A program made the position numbers and the translations under genes. Source: Hormiphora californensis (lineage: Eukaryota; Ctenophora; Tentaculata; Cydippida; Pleurobrachiidae). Taken from it: 64,000 nt of DNA. The stretch lies in contig CM035362.1 of NCBI GenBank assembly GCA_020137815.1, positions 1,273,426 through 1,337,425 on the forward strand, read 5' to 3'. This document shows, piece after piece, positions 1 through 12,604 of this stretch. The notes beneath the pieces are model-generated. The model ran no database searches and was not told where the DNA came from. It was given only the letters and a program-made list of their open reading frames with translations. Position 1 is the first letter of the stretch. Each line of letters opens with the position of its first letter.

Positions 1-2877
1 GATTGGGGGTTTTTTAGAAAGGGGGCGGGCAAAAAAAAAAGCCCTTTCTGCTTCAAAAAACTCTCTTTTGTTCTCTCTTCTTTGGGTTTGGTTCTTCCCG
101 TGGACTTCTCCCTTTCCTTCCTCTCTCTCTCCTGGGTTTCCCCCCCGGCCTTCTTGTCCTTTTTTTTCCCCCTTTTTCCCACCCCTCTCCCTCTCCCTCT
201 CCTTCCCATCGCCCCTCTTTTTTCCCCTCTTTCTTCTCTCTCTCTTCTCTCTCTCCTCTCTCTCTCTCTCTTTTTCTTGTTTTTCGCATCTCTACTCTCA
301 TCCCTCCCCTCTTCCCCCGGGCCTTTTCCCCCACCCAGGTATGGAAGGTGGCGATCGGGTTAATAACAATACCCAAAAAACGCACTTTTTTGCTTTTTTG
401 TGATGGGGTAGCTATAGCGTGCAAGCCTAGGAAATAATGAGGCTTTCCTTTGCAGTGAGTAGTTCGCACCGGATATGGGAATGAGACAGAAATATGGAGG
501 TTAGGAGTTAGGACCTAGGGCAAATCTATCTTTTAGAAAAAGTGTATTTCCATTTCCTTTTGGTTTTTGGACGAGAGAAAATAAAGGCTTTAAAAAAATT
601 TTTGATTTTTTGGTTTCATTGTTCAAAACCAAGTTGTTGGGGGGGTTTTCCCCTGCCCAAAAAGAAAAGCTTTTTTTTAAAATTTTTTGGGGCGTGGGCC
701 ATTATAAAAAAGCTAAATAAATAGTTTTCCGTTGTAGTTGATAAATTTCAAACTTTCAAAAAAACAGACGTTTCGGCTGTAGGGCCCTTTATCAATAATG
801 CTCAATAATGTTTTATTAAAAATGGCCGTACCCCCGAAACGTCAATAAATGAGCGTCTTCGATTCTGACACCCACCAACCAAAAATTTGTAAAATGAAAA
901 ACCAAGAAATACTACCCCACCACCTCCACCATCTCCCAAAAAATTATTGAAAGACAGTATTTAAAAAAAGTTAAAAAAAAAAACCCCCCCGAAAAAAAAA
1001 GGGGGGGGAAAAAAGGGGGAAGGGTCCCCCCAAAAAAAAAAAAAAAAAAAAGGGGGGGGGGGGCCCCCCCCCAAAAACCCCCCCCCCGGGGGGGGGGCTC
1101 TCTCTCTCTCTCTCTCTTTTTTCCCCCTCTCCCTTTCCCTTTTCCCCCTTTTTAGGTTTTGTCTTTTCCTTTTTTTTTGCTAGCTTATTCTCGCCATCCC
1201 CCTCTCTGTCTTCCTCTATAGAATATAGTTGTTATTTCCCCCCTATCCTCCTCTCTATCTCTCAGAAGAACTCCTCCAATTAGGCTGTACCACAGTAAAA
1301 ATAGTACCATGGGTAATTGCTCCTGACAGGTGCTATGTCACACACACACACACACGGCAACTAGGAAGAATGAAGATAGGAAACATGATAGGAGAGAAGG
1401 ATAAAAAGAAAGATGAGTAAATTTTCAGATGGCTGGCGTTTTTAATTTTTTATTATATATTTGTAAAAATATTTTAATAATAGAAGTTGAATCAAGTCGA
1501 TAATTAAAAACAAAACCTTCACAGTTCCTTTATAATAGAACGGCCCTTTTAAATTACCCCTCCAGTTTTTGATTATTCCCCCTCTATTAGTAAATTTCAT
1601 TTTTTTCCCATTTAAACGACGCTTCGAATTGTCTCTTAGATAATCAAATCTATCCCATTTCGTTTTTCTCTTCTTGATATCATAACTGAATTTCTATCAT
1701 ATTTTCTCTTTCAATTTTACCAGGAATTCTCATCCGTGCTTACGTCCTTGGCAATCGACTGCCCAATTAACAAAAATACTGACGGAAAAGAGATAAATAT
1801 GGTTAAAAAGAGGGAGGGGAAGAGGAGAGAGAGGGAGGAGAGGGGGGGAGAGAGAGAGAGAGAGAGAGGGGGAGAGGGGGGGGAAAAGGGGAGAGAGAGA
1901 GGGAGAGAAGAGAGAAGAAAAAAAAAAGAAGAGAAACTAACTAAAGGGGGTGAAATATGAGAAAAAATGAATAAAATTGGCATGAAAAAAGAGTTGAAAA
2001 AAACCAAAAAGGGAAAATACTGAGAGAAGGGAAAACAAATAGTAGGGAGGGAGCTGAGGTTTATTTCAACAGCCCCCTGGCTGTAACGTGTAAAATAGCC
2101 TTCTTAAACCCCCACCACAGTTTTACGATTTTAACGATAGTGACCTTTTTTTTTCCTTTCCCCTCTCTCTTATTTGCCCCTCTTCTTCTCTCCCCTCTCT
2201 TCGTCTCCTCTCTTTTCTTTGTAATTCTCTCCTTTTTGTCTCTCTCTTCCCCATCTGCAGTTGCAGTATGTCACTGTATCCGTTCATGACAAACATCTCG
2301 CTTTGGTTTCCATTTCTCTCTATCTCCCTCTCTCGAATTATCTGCAGAACTGGAAATTTGCCCAACGAAATAATAGTTCTCTAAATTAAATTAAATCAAA
2401 TATAAATGATTAATATAATATTTATCAATTATTTGTATTTAAACCTCGGAAGTATTTTTTTCTCAAATTCTTGATGTTTCTTCCCGCAAATAAGGAAGTT
2501 AATATATCCCAGGGTACAACTTCTATCTATCTACGGAGGTAAAATTGGGGAAAAAACAAATTTCAAATAATATCAAGTGGCAGTGGCTGCAGGAAAATTA
2601 TATAATTAAGATAGTAAGTAAAATTGCAACGGGAAAATAACTTTCCCCTTAGCTGAAAATTTTGGGTTATTTATGCGTGCTTAGTTGTGACCCCTTTTGG
2701 GAAGGCAAACAATAAAAACCAAAATCTCGGAGCGCTTTTTAAATGTAAAAAGGGGTTTTTTCTTTTTAAAAAAAAAAAAATTTTCCCTTCTCAATTTATT
2801 TTGGGGGCGGGGACTTTATTATAATGATTGGAGGAGGGGACCTTGAGTTTTTCGGGAAGGAGGAGAGGGGAGGGGAA

Positions 2878-2938
<61 letters not shown>

Positions 2939-3040
2939 GGACGAGCGAGAGATAAAATCTCAAAGAGATGGTACCACAGAGAGCAATATAGAAAAAGAGA
3001 GTGCATTTATATATTAGGGGTTTGCTATTTTTAGAAATTT
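1..3040. other. Low-complexity region, no gene
   Basis: No protein family or exon structure was recognised. The stretch has pyrimidine tracts (about 110-290 and 1,099-1,160), long runs of A, G and C (about 960-1,100), GA-rich tracts (1,806-1,935; a pure (GA)n at about 2,880-2,937) and AT-rich sequence between them. Open frames here are Ser/Leu/Pro- or Arg/Glu-rich products of the tracts. The density of homopolymers suggests poorly corrected sequence near a contig edge. Confidence 0.7.
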
Positions 3041-3334
3041 AATACCTAGGGTGTTCATTTTAGATCTTTACAAGCGTTGGGCTTCACCCAGAAGAGATTT
3101 GACAAGATTAAGTCATGAAACTTGGGACCCTGGGGGCTGGGAAGTGTGTTTTCTGGTGCTGAGACTTCGCTAAAATGTTTTTGGGTATTTTCTATGTCAA
3201 TTCCAAAGTTTCATGGTGATGGGATGTGTTTTTCAGTCTAAGTATGAAGTTTCATGACCTAATCTTTTCATATCTCTTCTGGGTGAAGCCCAATACAATG
3301 CTTGTAAAGATCTAAAATGAACACCGTGTATATT
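3041..3334. mobile_element. MITE-like fold-back element
   Basis: The ends are imperfect inverted repeats of roughly 60 bp or more: the left arm reads GGTGTTCATTTTAGATCTTT and the right arm carries its complement, AAAGATCTAAAATGAACACC. Inner parts (CTTCACCCAGAAGAGAT against ATCTCTTCTGGGTGAAG) also pair. No open frame is inside. Structure fits a non-autonomous DNA transposon. Confidence 0.6.
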
Positions 3335-3369
3335 ATAAAAAGACATAGATGGTATTAGGTACAAAAATT

Positions 3370-3830
3370 GTATTTTGAATTTATGCGATATTAGTATGTA
3401 CCTACTTGTAAAATGGAGTTATTTTTAGGAACCGTAATAGCGATAGAAGGATGGGAACTAAAGATAGGAGAGCTGGTTGAAAAGAACCAAAATGTTTAGT
3501 ACATTCAAGCAGTGTATGGACTACCATTGTTTCAATTTTCAGACAATAAACGTACATCTAGTGACAGGCAGGACCCGGGCCCTTGGGCTTGAGCATAATA
3601 TATGTTTTAGAAAGAATTCGGGCAGGTTATTAATAGCAAGTGTCGTTAACGTGCCAATAGTACCTTTGGGACTGTTTAGAAGCCAATTCAAGAAAAGAGA
3701 GAGAAAAGAGGGGATGGGTGGAAAAGAAAAAGGTCCACAGGGGCAATAAGGAGAGAGACGAGAGCAGAGCGCGCGCACCGCACCCACCACCCACCGCACC
3801 AAGCGCCACGACTATACGAGTAAAGGCAGA
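3370..3830. repeat. Copy 1 of duplicated segment (MITE-free site)
   Basis: Bases 3,391-3,575 match 4,935-5,119 without any length difference, and the next few hundred bases match with many small indels. At 3,389-3,390 this copy has one TA where copy 2 carries an 833-bp MITE. The last part (about 3,580-4,070) is rich in homopolymers and looks like an error-laden version of 5,120-5,310. Confidence 0.75.
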
Positions 3831-4099
3831 GATTTAAGGAACGCGCAAAGCGGGGGAGAACGAGGAGCGAGGGAGAGAGAGAAAGAAGAAGCAACGTACG
3901 CACTCTCTTCTTTTGAGGGCCCAAACCCGGATTTTACATAAAACCCCTTCCCAAAAATAAACCCGGGGGGGGGGCGAGAGGGGAAAGGGGGGGGGCCCAA
4001 AAAAACCCCCCGGGGGGGGGGTCGGGGAGCGGGGGGGAGGAAAAGGGGCCCCCCAAACCCCCACCCAAACTCAAAAAGTATTTTAAATTTTATGCGATA

Positions 4100-4932
4100 C
4101 AGTCGGCCCCCGTTTAGGGGCCCCCCGATTTAGTGGCACCCCGTTTAGGGGCAGGTTTTTTTCCCCAAAAATTTTTTGTTTTTTTTTTGTGAAATTTTTT
4201 GTAAAATTTTTTTGAAAATTTTTCAAAAAAATCCCAGCCACGTCCGAATGTGTTTCAAATCGTGAATCTTATCGCAGCCTGCTGAAATTTTAGACGGTTC
4301 GGAAGAACTGATATGTGATCCCGGGGGCCTTTAAATATAAGTTCACCAAGCGTCAAAATTTGATTCGATGGGGATCATTTTCGATTCGCCCCAACCCGTC
4401 TATTAGAAAAGGAAGCGATAAGATGACCGATTCGAAACACGATTCGGACGTGGTGGATACTTTAAAAAATTTTACAACTTCTTTTGAAAAATTTTTACAT
4501 AGTTGTCAAGCTTTGTCGGTGCTCCCCCATAAATTTAGGAGAAAAAGTTTTTTGACATTTTGATATTTTCCTAACCGTTGGGGGCCCCGGGGTTTGGAAT
4601 GGATCAGTATCAGTTCTTTTCGAACCCGCTAATGACGGGGACACCCAGGAAGTGACCGATTCGAAACACAAATCGGACGGGCTGGTTAAAAATTAAAAAA
4701 ATTTTTCACATTTTTTGAAAAATTTATTGATAGTTTTTATTTTAATCAGAAATGTCATGAAATCAAACATAAATTTTTGATTAACATTTTTAGAGGGGGT
4801 TTTGTTTTGATGCATTTTGGGCAAAAATGGGTTTTTTGGGGGAAAAAATATGGCTCGCCCCGATTAGGGGCCCCCCGATTTAGTGGCAGGATTTCTTTCC
4901 CCCGAGGATGCCACTAAATCGGGGTCCGACTG
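4100..4932. mobile_element. TA-flanked MITE, family A
   Basis: It begins CAGTCGG and ends CCGACTG, with TA on both sides (4,098-4,099 and 4,933-4,934). Near the ends are runs of CCGATTTAG / CTAAATCGG type repeats. It is the same family as 29,242-30,407 but with many homopolymer differences. TA target and termini fit a pogo/Tc1-mariner-type non-autonomous element. No transposase is present. Confidence 0.8.
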
Positions 4933-5310
4933 TATTAGTATGTACCTACTTGTAAAATGGAGTTATTTTTAGGAACCGTAATAGCGATAGAAGGATGGGA
5001 ACTAAAGATAGGAGAGCTGGTTGAAAAGAACCAAAATGTTTAGTACATTCAAGCAGTGTATGGACTACCATTGTTTCAATTTTCAGACAATAAACGTACA
5101 TCTAGTGACAGGCAGGACCAGTCCGTGTCTTGATGCATAATATATGTATAGAAAGAATTCGGGCAGGTATTATAATAGCAAGTGTCATGTTACGTGCCAA
5201 ATAGTTACCTTTTGGGACTGTTATAGATAGCTTTTCAATTCAAGAAACGAGAGATTAAAATATTTGATGGGTTGAAAAGGAAAAAGTCTCACAGCTGGCA
5301 ATAAGGATAT
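4933..5310. repeat. Copy 2 of duplicated segment (right flank of MITE)
   Basis: Partner of 3,370-3,830. Bases 4,935-5,119 are the same length and match 3,391-3,575. Beyond that the sequence is cleaner than copy 1. The left flank of the same copy (4,075-4,099) lies before the MITE. Confidence 0.75.
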
Positions 5311-5324
5311 ATCTGATAGGCATA

Positions 5325-5745
<421 letters not shown>

Positions 5746-5948
5746 CTCTCTCTTCACCTCTCTTCCTTCCCCTCGGCATAGCTGCTGCAGCAGTAGTGGT
5801 AGCAGGTAGTGTATTGCCACATACGATCATTCATCGCCAAACCACCCACGATCACACCGTGGGATACATATAGTTTGAAGATAATAAATGGAGAGAGAGA
5901 GAGAGAGAAAGAAAAAAGTCGAGAGAGGGAGAGATGACCATCAGAAGG

Positions 5949-5980
<32 letters not shown>

Positions 5981-7094
5981 CGCGATAATAGGTAGATGGA
6001 AAAAGTGACTTGGGGAGTGGCAACAACAAAAGGATCATGGCAGGATGAAAGAACCAATCTAATAACCCTTCAGTGCAGGGGGGGTACAAAACCTATATAG
6101 CAGCGACTATGAAGAACACTATTATAAAAGAGGATTATATAGTAGCGTGATGTTTCTACACAACCTCTTTAAAGTCACCCTTAGACATATCCATAAATAG
6201 CCACAAATCACTCTCATAGTGCGTGGGTTTGGTACTAAAAATATAGCAGATCCCCCTTCTCGATTTGTTACCATATAAGGAGACAAGGGCTCACGGGCCA
6301 ATCACTCTCCCTCCACGCATTTAGTGTTGTTGGCAACTGCGAGTTTTCTAGACTTCAAATAAAACCAAGATTCCTAGTATAGCCAATAGACAATTTGATT
6401 TCAAACAGAGCACACCGTTCTGCCACGGAGTAGGTAATTAGTTTTTATATGCTAGGTCTCAGCGGGATAGAAGTGTCTACATTAGAGCCACTGTGTGGAC
6501 GTAAAATTAAGGTGGGAAGTCCTTTTTAAGTCTCCAAATAGAAATTAGACTCTTGACGGGCTCCACTGAAGGTGGGAACTGGAAGTTCTTGTCAAAGAGA
6601 CGGTCGAGTGTCGACGATAAAGATTTGCATAGCAAAAAAGGATACTATTATTACGAGGGAAGGACGAAGAAATGTAAATACAGAGAAAAGGAGGGATAAA
6701 CTAAGAGAATGGAGTACCTGTCGTACTACGTGTCTGTCACGGAAGTATTGTATGCCTGTGTGTGTAAGAGAGAAGGGATTGTGTGAGAGTTATAATCTTA
6801 CCGGAAATGAGGAATTACAGCTTCGACGACATCGAGCGAGAGAGAGGAGATAGATATAGAGATAAAGATAGTTGGTTAGAGACAGAAGGAGGGGGAGAGA
6901 GAGTTCGACAGAAAAATAGAAGGGAGAGAGGTAGATGGTGGGGAAATGGAGACATGAACTGAGGTGTGGAGAGATGCGAGGAAGTCTTGTGAGAAAGGAA
7001 ACGGAGAAAGCAGGTTGATCGAGATTAAGCGATTGCCGTAAGAGATGTTGAGAGAGAGAAAAATGAAAGCAAAGATAGAGATGTTAGAGAAAGG

Positions 7095-7127
<33 letters not shown>

Positions 7128-7128
7128 C

Positions 7129-7194
<66 letters not shown>

Positions 7195-7635
7195 TAGAGA
7201 GCGAGAGAGAGATATAGAAGGAGAAAAATAGAAGGCAAGAAGAAGGATAAATTGTGGAATGAATGTTTTAATAATCACTCCATGTCATGATCTTTATTAG
7301 AGTAAATTCGGAAATGAGAAGAGAGGGAGAGACGTGTAAAGAGAGAACATATAAAAAGGAAGGAAGAAAATATGGGAGAATTAAGAAAGAAGGTGTGAGC
7401 TAGAGGGGATGAGTAGATAAAAAATAATCGTTTATAAAAATTGTCATTGTTGTGACTCGACCAATGATTAGAAAAGTGAGGATGAAGTCCCTTCATTCTT
7501 TCGTCCGGGACTGCCTTAACTTCCGGATGATGCAGATGGCGGTTCCGAATGAAAAAAAATCCGCTATCCGATGTTGATAACATATAATGCAGAAGAGAAA
7601 AGATAATGCTAGAGAATAATTATACCAATTGTAGC
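5746..7635. other. No gene seen; GA-rich tracts
   Basis: The region contains purine tracts at about 5,889-5,975 and 7,084-7,215. I found no family motif, no plausible splice-linked exons and no transposon protein. Confidence 0.6.
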
Positions 7636-7791
7636 AAAGTCGGATTTTTTGAAGTTGTCACCCCCAAACACACTTGAAGCATGTGATATTTAATTTATAA
7701 ATTTTTGACGCACACCACACGTATTTAATAGGCATGCAAAAAACGAGTGCACAAGAAGGGGGGGGGTGACAACTTCAAAAAATCCGACTTT
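7636..7791. mobile_element. Short MITE with about 30-bp inverted ends
   Basis: The left end AAAGTCGGATTTTTTGAAGT and right end ACTTCAAAAAATCCGACTTT are exact complements and continue into GTCACCCCC / GGGGGGTGAC. The 156-bp element has no coding capacity. Confidence 0.75.
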
Positions 7792-7979
7792 AGTTGAGAA
7801 AATCCGCTATTCCGTGGAAAGTGTCGAATCTGTGCACAGATTAGATACTTTTCGTGAAATGGAGATGATCGCTTTCCCAGTTTCATTTTTCTCAGCCTTG
7901 TGAGAACAGTGATGGATTAGAATGGACTCCTGTCACGTCTTTTCTCGGTCATTAGCTTAGGACAATAGGACATTTCCTG

Positions 7980-8340
7980 ACGTCTATGGGTCCCTGATAA
8001 CGTTATGGCTTGCGTGTCCTGTATTGACAGCTGCATAACGGCTCAGAACATTGCTGCAGTCTCTCTGGTGGTGAACAAGTTTGTTGTTGTGTGCACGGCT
8101 CAAGTTGCTACACGTTGCCCCTCGCAGCTGAAACGGGGCATCTTTGCTGGTCGTGCTACACATAGTCACTATGTCCGTTGCAGATTTCTAAACCCCCGAA
8201 TGACTTTTTGCGAAAGGCATCCGGGAGAAAAAATCTCAATGCCAATTGGCCATCTCAAACTCCAACTCGCCCACCATTATTACCTAAGGGAAAGAGAAAA
8301 GACTTTCGTGTTATGTCTCCTTGAAATTCGGGGACTGAAT
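7980..8340. repeat. Dispersed repeat copy (also near 10.6 and 20.4 kb)
   Basis: Shares blocks such as GTGCACGGCTCAAGTTGCTAC and GTTGCCCCTCGCA with about 20,430-20,475, and the block AAAGGCATCCGGG with 20,570-20,580. Related sequence lies at 10,600-10,670. No protein is recognisable, and the structure is too decayed to class. Confidence 0.5.
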
Positions 8341-8648
8341 CTAAAATGAGGCCTATAATCATCTGGAAGATAGAAGACAGAAGATATAACAACTGGTTAT
8401 CGCTCAAGCAATCTGAGAAGATTTCATCGGCATTCCTATTGGAAAGGACATATCCCCTGATCTGTAAATGTAGTATAATCATTTTTATATACCACTTTAT
8501 CAGTGTGTTTATAGTGTAACAAGAATTATTGCATTATGTATTCATAATGCGGTGTTTCCCTGCCCCAGATGGGTGTAAAATTGATGAATGAGCTTCAAAT
8601 TCAGATTTTCCGATGAATTTTGCACTTTAAGAGCAATTTTTGGCTGAT

Positions 8649-10291
8649 CACGGTGCACCAGAAGGATCGTCAACCCAAAGTTGAGCCCACAAAACAAACT
8701 TTTGTTGGGGGTGACCCAGGAGGCCTTCCTGAACATCCCCACGGTGAGAAAAGTATATGTTATCGGGGGAAATTTTTGTTAAAATCGAAAAAACTGGTTT
8801 TTGGTCCAAATTTGTGCATAACTTACTTGACTGCCGTTTGATGAAATATCTGATTGACATAAAATAAGTATACAAGACCTATTTTTGCACGAGGAATCGA
8901 TTGCCGGTGGAGAGAAATCTCTAAAATGACCGGAAAATTGTCAAATATGGGAATTTTGTCATTTTTTTGAGGTTTTTGGCCCTTTAACCATTGAAAACGT
9001 TGAGATAGGAAGTTGGCAATAGCGTCAATCGTTAAAATGGTCATTTTTCTACAGGATCCCAAAATTTCATGTATATCCGATTCATTGTTAGATTTTGGCA
9101 AACTATTGAGATGTGCTTACTGAAAAAAGGATAACTTGATTTTCTCGTTTTTTGCGATTTTTTAACTTTTGACAGAATTCTGATTGAAATGGCCAATCAG
9201 GGCCATGCTAAAGTTGTTTATGGGACAATTTTCGACCAAAATCCAAGATTTCATGCAAATCCAATGACAGATCATTGATTTATAGAAAGTTGAAAAAGGC
9301 AAAAAAGGCCAATTTTTACCATGAAAACAAAAATACACATTTTTTCTTGTCAATTTCCATCAACAACTGGTACCCTACCTATTTTTGCACGTAGAATCGA
9401 TTGCCGGTGGAGTGGATCCTCTTAAATGATTGGAAAGCGGTCAAAATGCCATTTTTTGGACGCCCAAAAAACCGCCCAAAAATGGCATTTCGACCGCTTT
9501 CCAATCATTTGAGATGATCATCTCCACCGGCAATCGATTCTACGTGCAAAAATAGGTAGGGTACCAGTTGTTGATGGAAATTGACAAGAAAAAATGTGTA
9601 TTTTTGTTTTCATGGTAAAAATTGGCCTTTTTTGCCTTTTTCAACTTTCTATAAATCAATGATCTGTCATTGGATTTGCATGAAATCTTGGATTTTGGTC
9701 GAAAATTGTCCCATAAACAACTTTAGCATGGCCCTGATTGGCCATTTCAATCAGAATTCTGTCAAAAGTTAAAAAATCGCAAAAAACGAGAAAATCAAGT
9801 TATCCTTTTTTCAGTAAGCACATCTCAATAGTTTGCCAAAATCTAACAATGAATCGGATATACATGAAATTTTGGGATCCTGTAGAAAAATGACCATTTT
9901 AACGATTGACGCTATTGCCAACTTCCTATCTCAACGTTTTCAATGGTTAAAGGGCCAAAAACCTCAAAAAAATGACAAAATTCCCATATATATATTTGAC
10001 AATTTTCCGGTCATTTTAGAGATTTCTCTCCACCGGCAATCGATTCCTCGTGCAAAAATAGGTCTTGTATACTTATTTTATGTCAATCAGATATTTCATC
10101 AAACGGCAGTCAAGTAAGTTATGCACAAATTTGGACCAAAAACCAGTTTTTTCGATTTTAACAAAAATTTCCCCCGATAACATATACTTTTCTCACCGTG
10201 GGGATGTTCAGGAAGGCCTCCTGGGTCACCCCCAACAAAAGTTTGTTTTGTGGGCTCAACTTTGGGTTGACGATCCTTCTGGTGCACCGTG
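8649..10291. repeat. 1.64-kb near-perfect palindrome
   Basis: The left arm (8,649-9,468) is nearly the exact reverse complement of the right arm (9,472-10,291). Open frames of 63 and 92-94 codons appear in mirror positions with the same translation, which reflects symmetry rather than coding. One visible arm difference is a short TA expansion near 9,987-9,996. The centre carries GGACGCCCAAAAAACCGCCC. Within each arm a 40-bp motif (TTTTTGCACG...ATCGATTGCCGGTGGAG) appears twice. A transcript across it would fold into a hairpin of about 820 bp. Confidence 0.9.
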
Positions 10292-10772
10292 TGATACGAT
10301 GTCAGTTGCTATGGTAACCAGGGTGGTTGCTATGGTAACCAAGGCAGTTGCTATGATAAATAAGACAGTTGCTTAGGAGACCCTAGTTGGTGACCAAGCG
10401 CTTCACCTTTACCCTCAGGCCTCAGTCATCTTAGCACCAGTCACTTGCAATTATTGTGTGATAGTAGTTTCATGCTTGGAAGACTTGCTACCACGTCATG
10501 GTACGGCTGTAGGGTACCCAAAGTGATTTCAGGTGAAAGTAGGAAGTGATACGAGTGAGTAATTGCGCGCCACAATGCGTATTAATCATTTCCTTTGTTG
10601 CATCAACAAAGTGTGAGTTGAAAGATTTATGAAGGAGCAGACTTTGTTGCTATGTGTAACGGTGGACAGACGGACAGACGAACAAACTTTTCAACACTAC
10701 TTTAAACAAATTAATTTGAGCAGGAAGATGAATCCGATGTAACAGCCCCGAAGGGCAGAAAAACGAAACCCT
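10292..10772. other. Intervening dispersed-repeat sequence
   Basis: No gene. 10,296-10,375 has four imperfect copies of a GTTGCTATGGTAACCA-like motif. 10,590-10,680 matches the family at 8.0 and 20.4 kb. From about 10,702 the sequence matches the start of the inverted ORF1 element at 23.9 kb. Confidence 0.55.
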
Positions 10773-11845
10773 ATGATAAAACGATTAGAAGAGACGGTGG
10801 ATGACTTTGTTTCTGAAGTTTACCTGTTGAATTCGGACAACACGACGAGCATCACACCAGATGAGTTTACTCAATGTTATAGATCGATTCAAGCTGCACC
10901 CGATTCAATGTTAACCAACGACAGCTTAGCTTCGCCTAGCAAGCACTGGGGTTCGTACTTTAGACATTGTCTCAAGGACCGAGCTACGAGTGAAATAATC
11001 GAGGCTACTTCGCGTATTTTTCTCTCCAGTATGAAACTTGCCCGAGCAACAATGAACAATTTTGAAACGGTTATCAGTGTGGAAAACGTCGAGAAACAGC
11101 TGCGTGAATGTAAAGAAGAACTTGACCGCCATCGGGTTAACGTAATCGAGCTTCAGCAAACGGTTATCAACCACCAGAAGCAACAACTCAGTACAGTGAC
11201 AGCATCGGTGCAGAAGGTGAAAGCCTACTCTACTGTGCTAGCACAGAATTGTGCTGCAACCTCCCCCAAAGTGGGAAAACCACTACCAGTGAATCATCCT
11301 ACTCCCGTCCAACAGCCCGGAAGAGAGAAGAACGTGGTTGTGTTTGGTCTCCCAGAAACAACCGATAGAGTAGCTAAAACTACTTTAGACGAACTTTTTG
11401 AGGAATTAAATGAGAAACCGAAAGTGACTACGATGAAACGCATCGGCGAAAGAAATGAGAAGCGCCCTAGACCGCTCTTAGTATCCCTGGAGAAGAGAGC
11501 GACTCTCCTCGCACTCCTCAGAAAGGCACGAAACCTCAAAGACTCCAAACAGTTTTCGGCTGTTTATCTCTCTCCGGATCTTACGCCTTCTGAACTGAAA
11601 GAGCAAAAAGCTCTAAGGTCCACTTTGAAGCGGATACGATCAGAAGATCCTGACGGCTGCTACTTCATCCGTAATAATCTTATCCAAGTGGGATAGTTCC
11701 CCACTAACTCACCGTTATCAGAGAACCGTGCTAGGAGCAGGCAGTCTACTGCAGTCCCTTTCAAATTAAGGAAAACGAGTTGTCTGTATACAAACTGTGT
11801 CAGTGCGGGATATAAACTGTCATTTTTATTATTATTATTACATTT
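10702..11845 (+). mobile_element. LINE fragment containing ORF1, copy 1
   Basis: Similarity to the inverted copy (22,738-23,936) starts at ACTTTTCAACACTACTTTAA and runs past the stop codon to an ATT-repeat tail at about 11,822-11,842. The tail and the missing RT suggest a 3'-tailed short element, or a piece of a larger one. Confidence 0.65.
10773..11696 (+). CDS. Non-LTR retrotransposon ORF1-like protein, copy 1
   Basis: Intact 307-residue frame starting at an ATG. Residues about 100-140 look coiled-coil (heptad-rich, with KQLRECKEELDRHR). Residues about 185-307 have the pattern of LINE ORF1 C-terminal parts: VVVFGLPE, then a KRIGERNEKRPRPLLVSLE block, a YLSPDLTPSE segment and a final FIRNNLIQVG. 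It ends with TAG. It is nearly the same as the product at 22,868-23,845 on the other strand, but lacks about 37 bp at the 5' end, so its first residues differ. It is retroelement-derived. The expected role is RNA binding in a retrotransposition particle, known for the family and not shown here. No RT follows it. Confidence 0.7.
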   Translation: MIKRLEETVDDFVSEVYLLNSDNTTSITPDEFTQCYRSIQAAPDSMLTNDSLASPSKHWGSYFRHCLKDRATSEIIEATSRIFLSSMKLARATMNNFETVISVENVEKQLRECKEELDRHRVNVIELQQTVINHQKQQLSTVTASVQKVKAYSTVLAQNCAATSPKVGKPLPVNHPTPVQQPGREKNVVVFGLPETTDRVAKTTLDELFEELNEKPKVTTMKRIGERNEKRPRPLLVSLEKRATLLALLRKARNLKDSKQFSAVYLSPDLTPSELKEQKALRSTLKRIRSEDPDGCYFIRNNLIQVG

Positions 11846-11891
11846 TAGTTAACTACACAATCTGCTGATTTCTAAACCCTGAATGATCTTC

Positions 11892-12132
11892 TTTAAAGTC
11901 CAATTTTTTATTTAAGCAACAGGCCGCCACGCACTCAATTAGTTAATTGGTCATATCTCCGGTTCCTGATAAGATAAAGACTTGATCCTGGTTGCGTTGG
12001 AAAGATAAAATTTTTATCTTTCCAATGGCACCAGGAAAAAGTCGCTAGCTTATCAGGAACCGGAAATCGATTTCAAGCGCTGCATTTTGATGCGCGGCGG
12101 CCTGTCGCTTAAATAAAAAATTGGACTTTAAA
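11892..12132. mobile_element. MITE with long inverted ends
   Basis: The left end TTTAAAGTCCAATTTTTTAT and the right end ATAAAAAATTGGACTTTAAA pair, and pairing continues with AACAGGCCGCC / GGCGGCCTGT. The centre contains a second fold-back (TATCTTTCCAA...; TCCTGATAAG / CTTATCAGGA). It lies about 470 bp downstream of the CFAP221 stop codon. Confidence 0.75.
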
Positions 12133-12604
12133 AGCAAGTTTTAAAAAAGCTTCATATGAAGCTGAAGGATCTTCCCGCGCGCGCGTCGATGAATTAAAAG
12201 TACGGCTGCGTCGTTTTGCAGCGCTCTATGCCGATTATGGCCCGTTACATGGTTAGAAACCCAATAGATTAGGGTGCCATGAATATGGCGTAAAATATTA
12301 CCCTATATCAGTAGGGCACCCTTACAAAAAATACAACCAATGTTGGGGTAAACTGTAAACTATTTACACGATTTACAATTCTTCACAAAATATCATGGGA
12401 CTGGGAGTAGTGGGGGAGGAACCCAAACTTCTGTCGCTGTAGTGTACGGGTGTACCACTGTACCAGTATAGTTATACACCGGCCGACTCTTCTATAGTTC
12501 TACAGCGGATGTTATCAGTTGCAGCAGATCTGCCAGATCTAATTTCCACAATTGTTCTATACTTCTACGCAACACAGCCCAATATAACTCTTCAGCACTC
12601 AGAT

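Noticed and set aside
68-403. Ser/Pro/Leu-rich open frames in both strands
   Set aside because: They are translations of pyrimidine tracts, with no domain, splice context or start support.
8823-10117. Four conserved-looking small proteins in mirror positions
   Set aside because: They are identical because the DNA is a palindrome. There is no other sign of coding.
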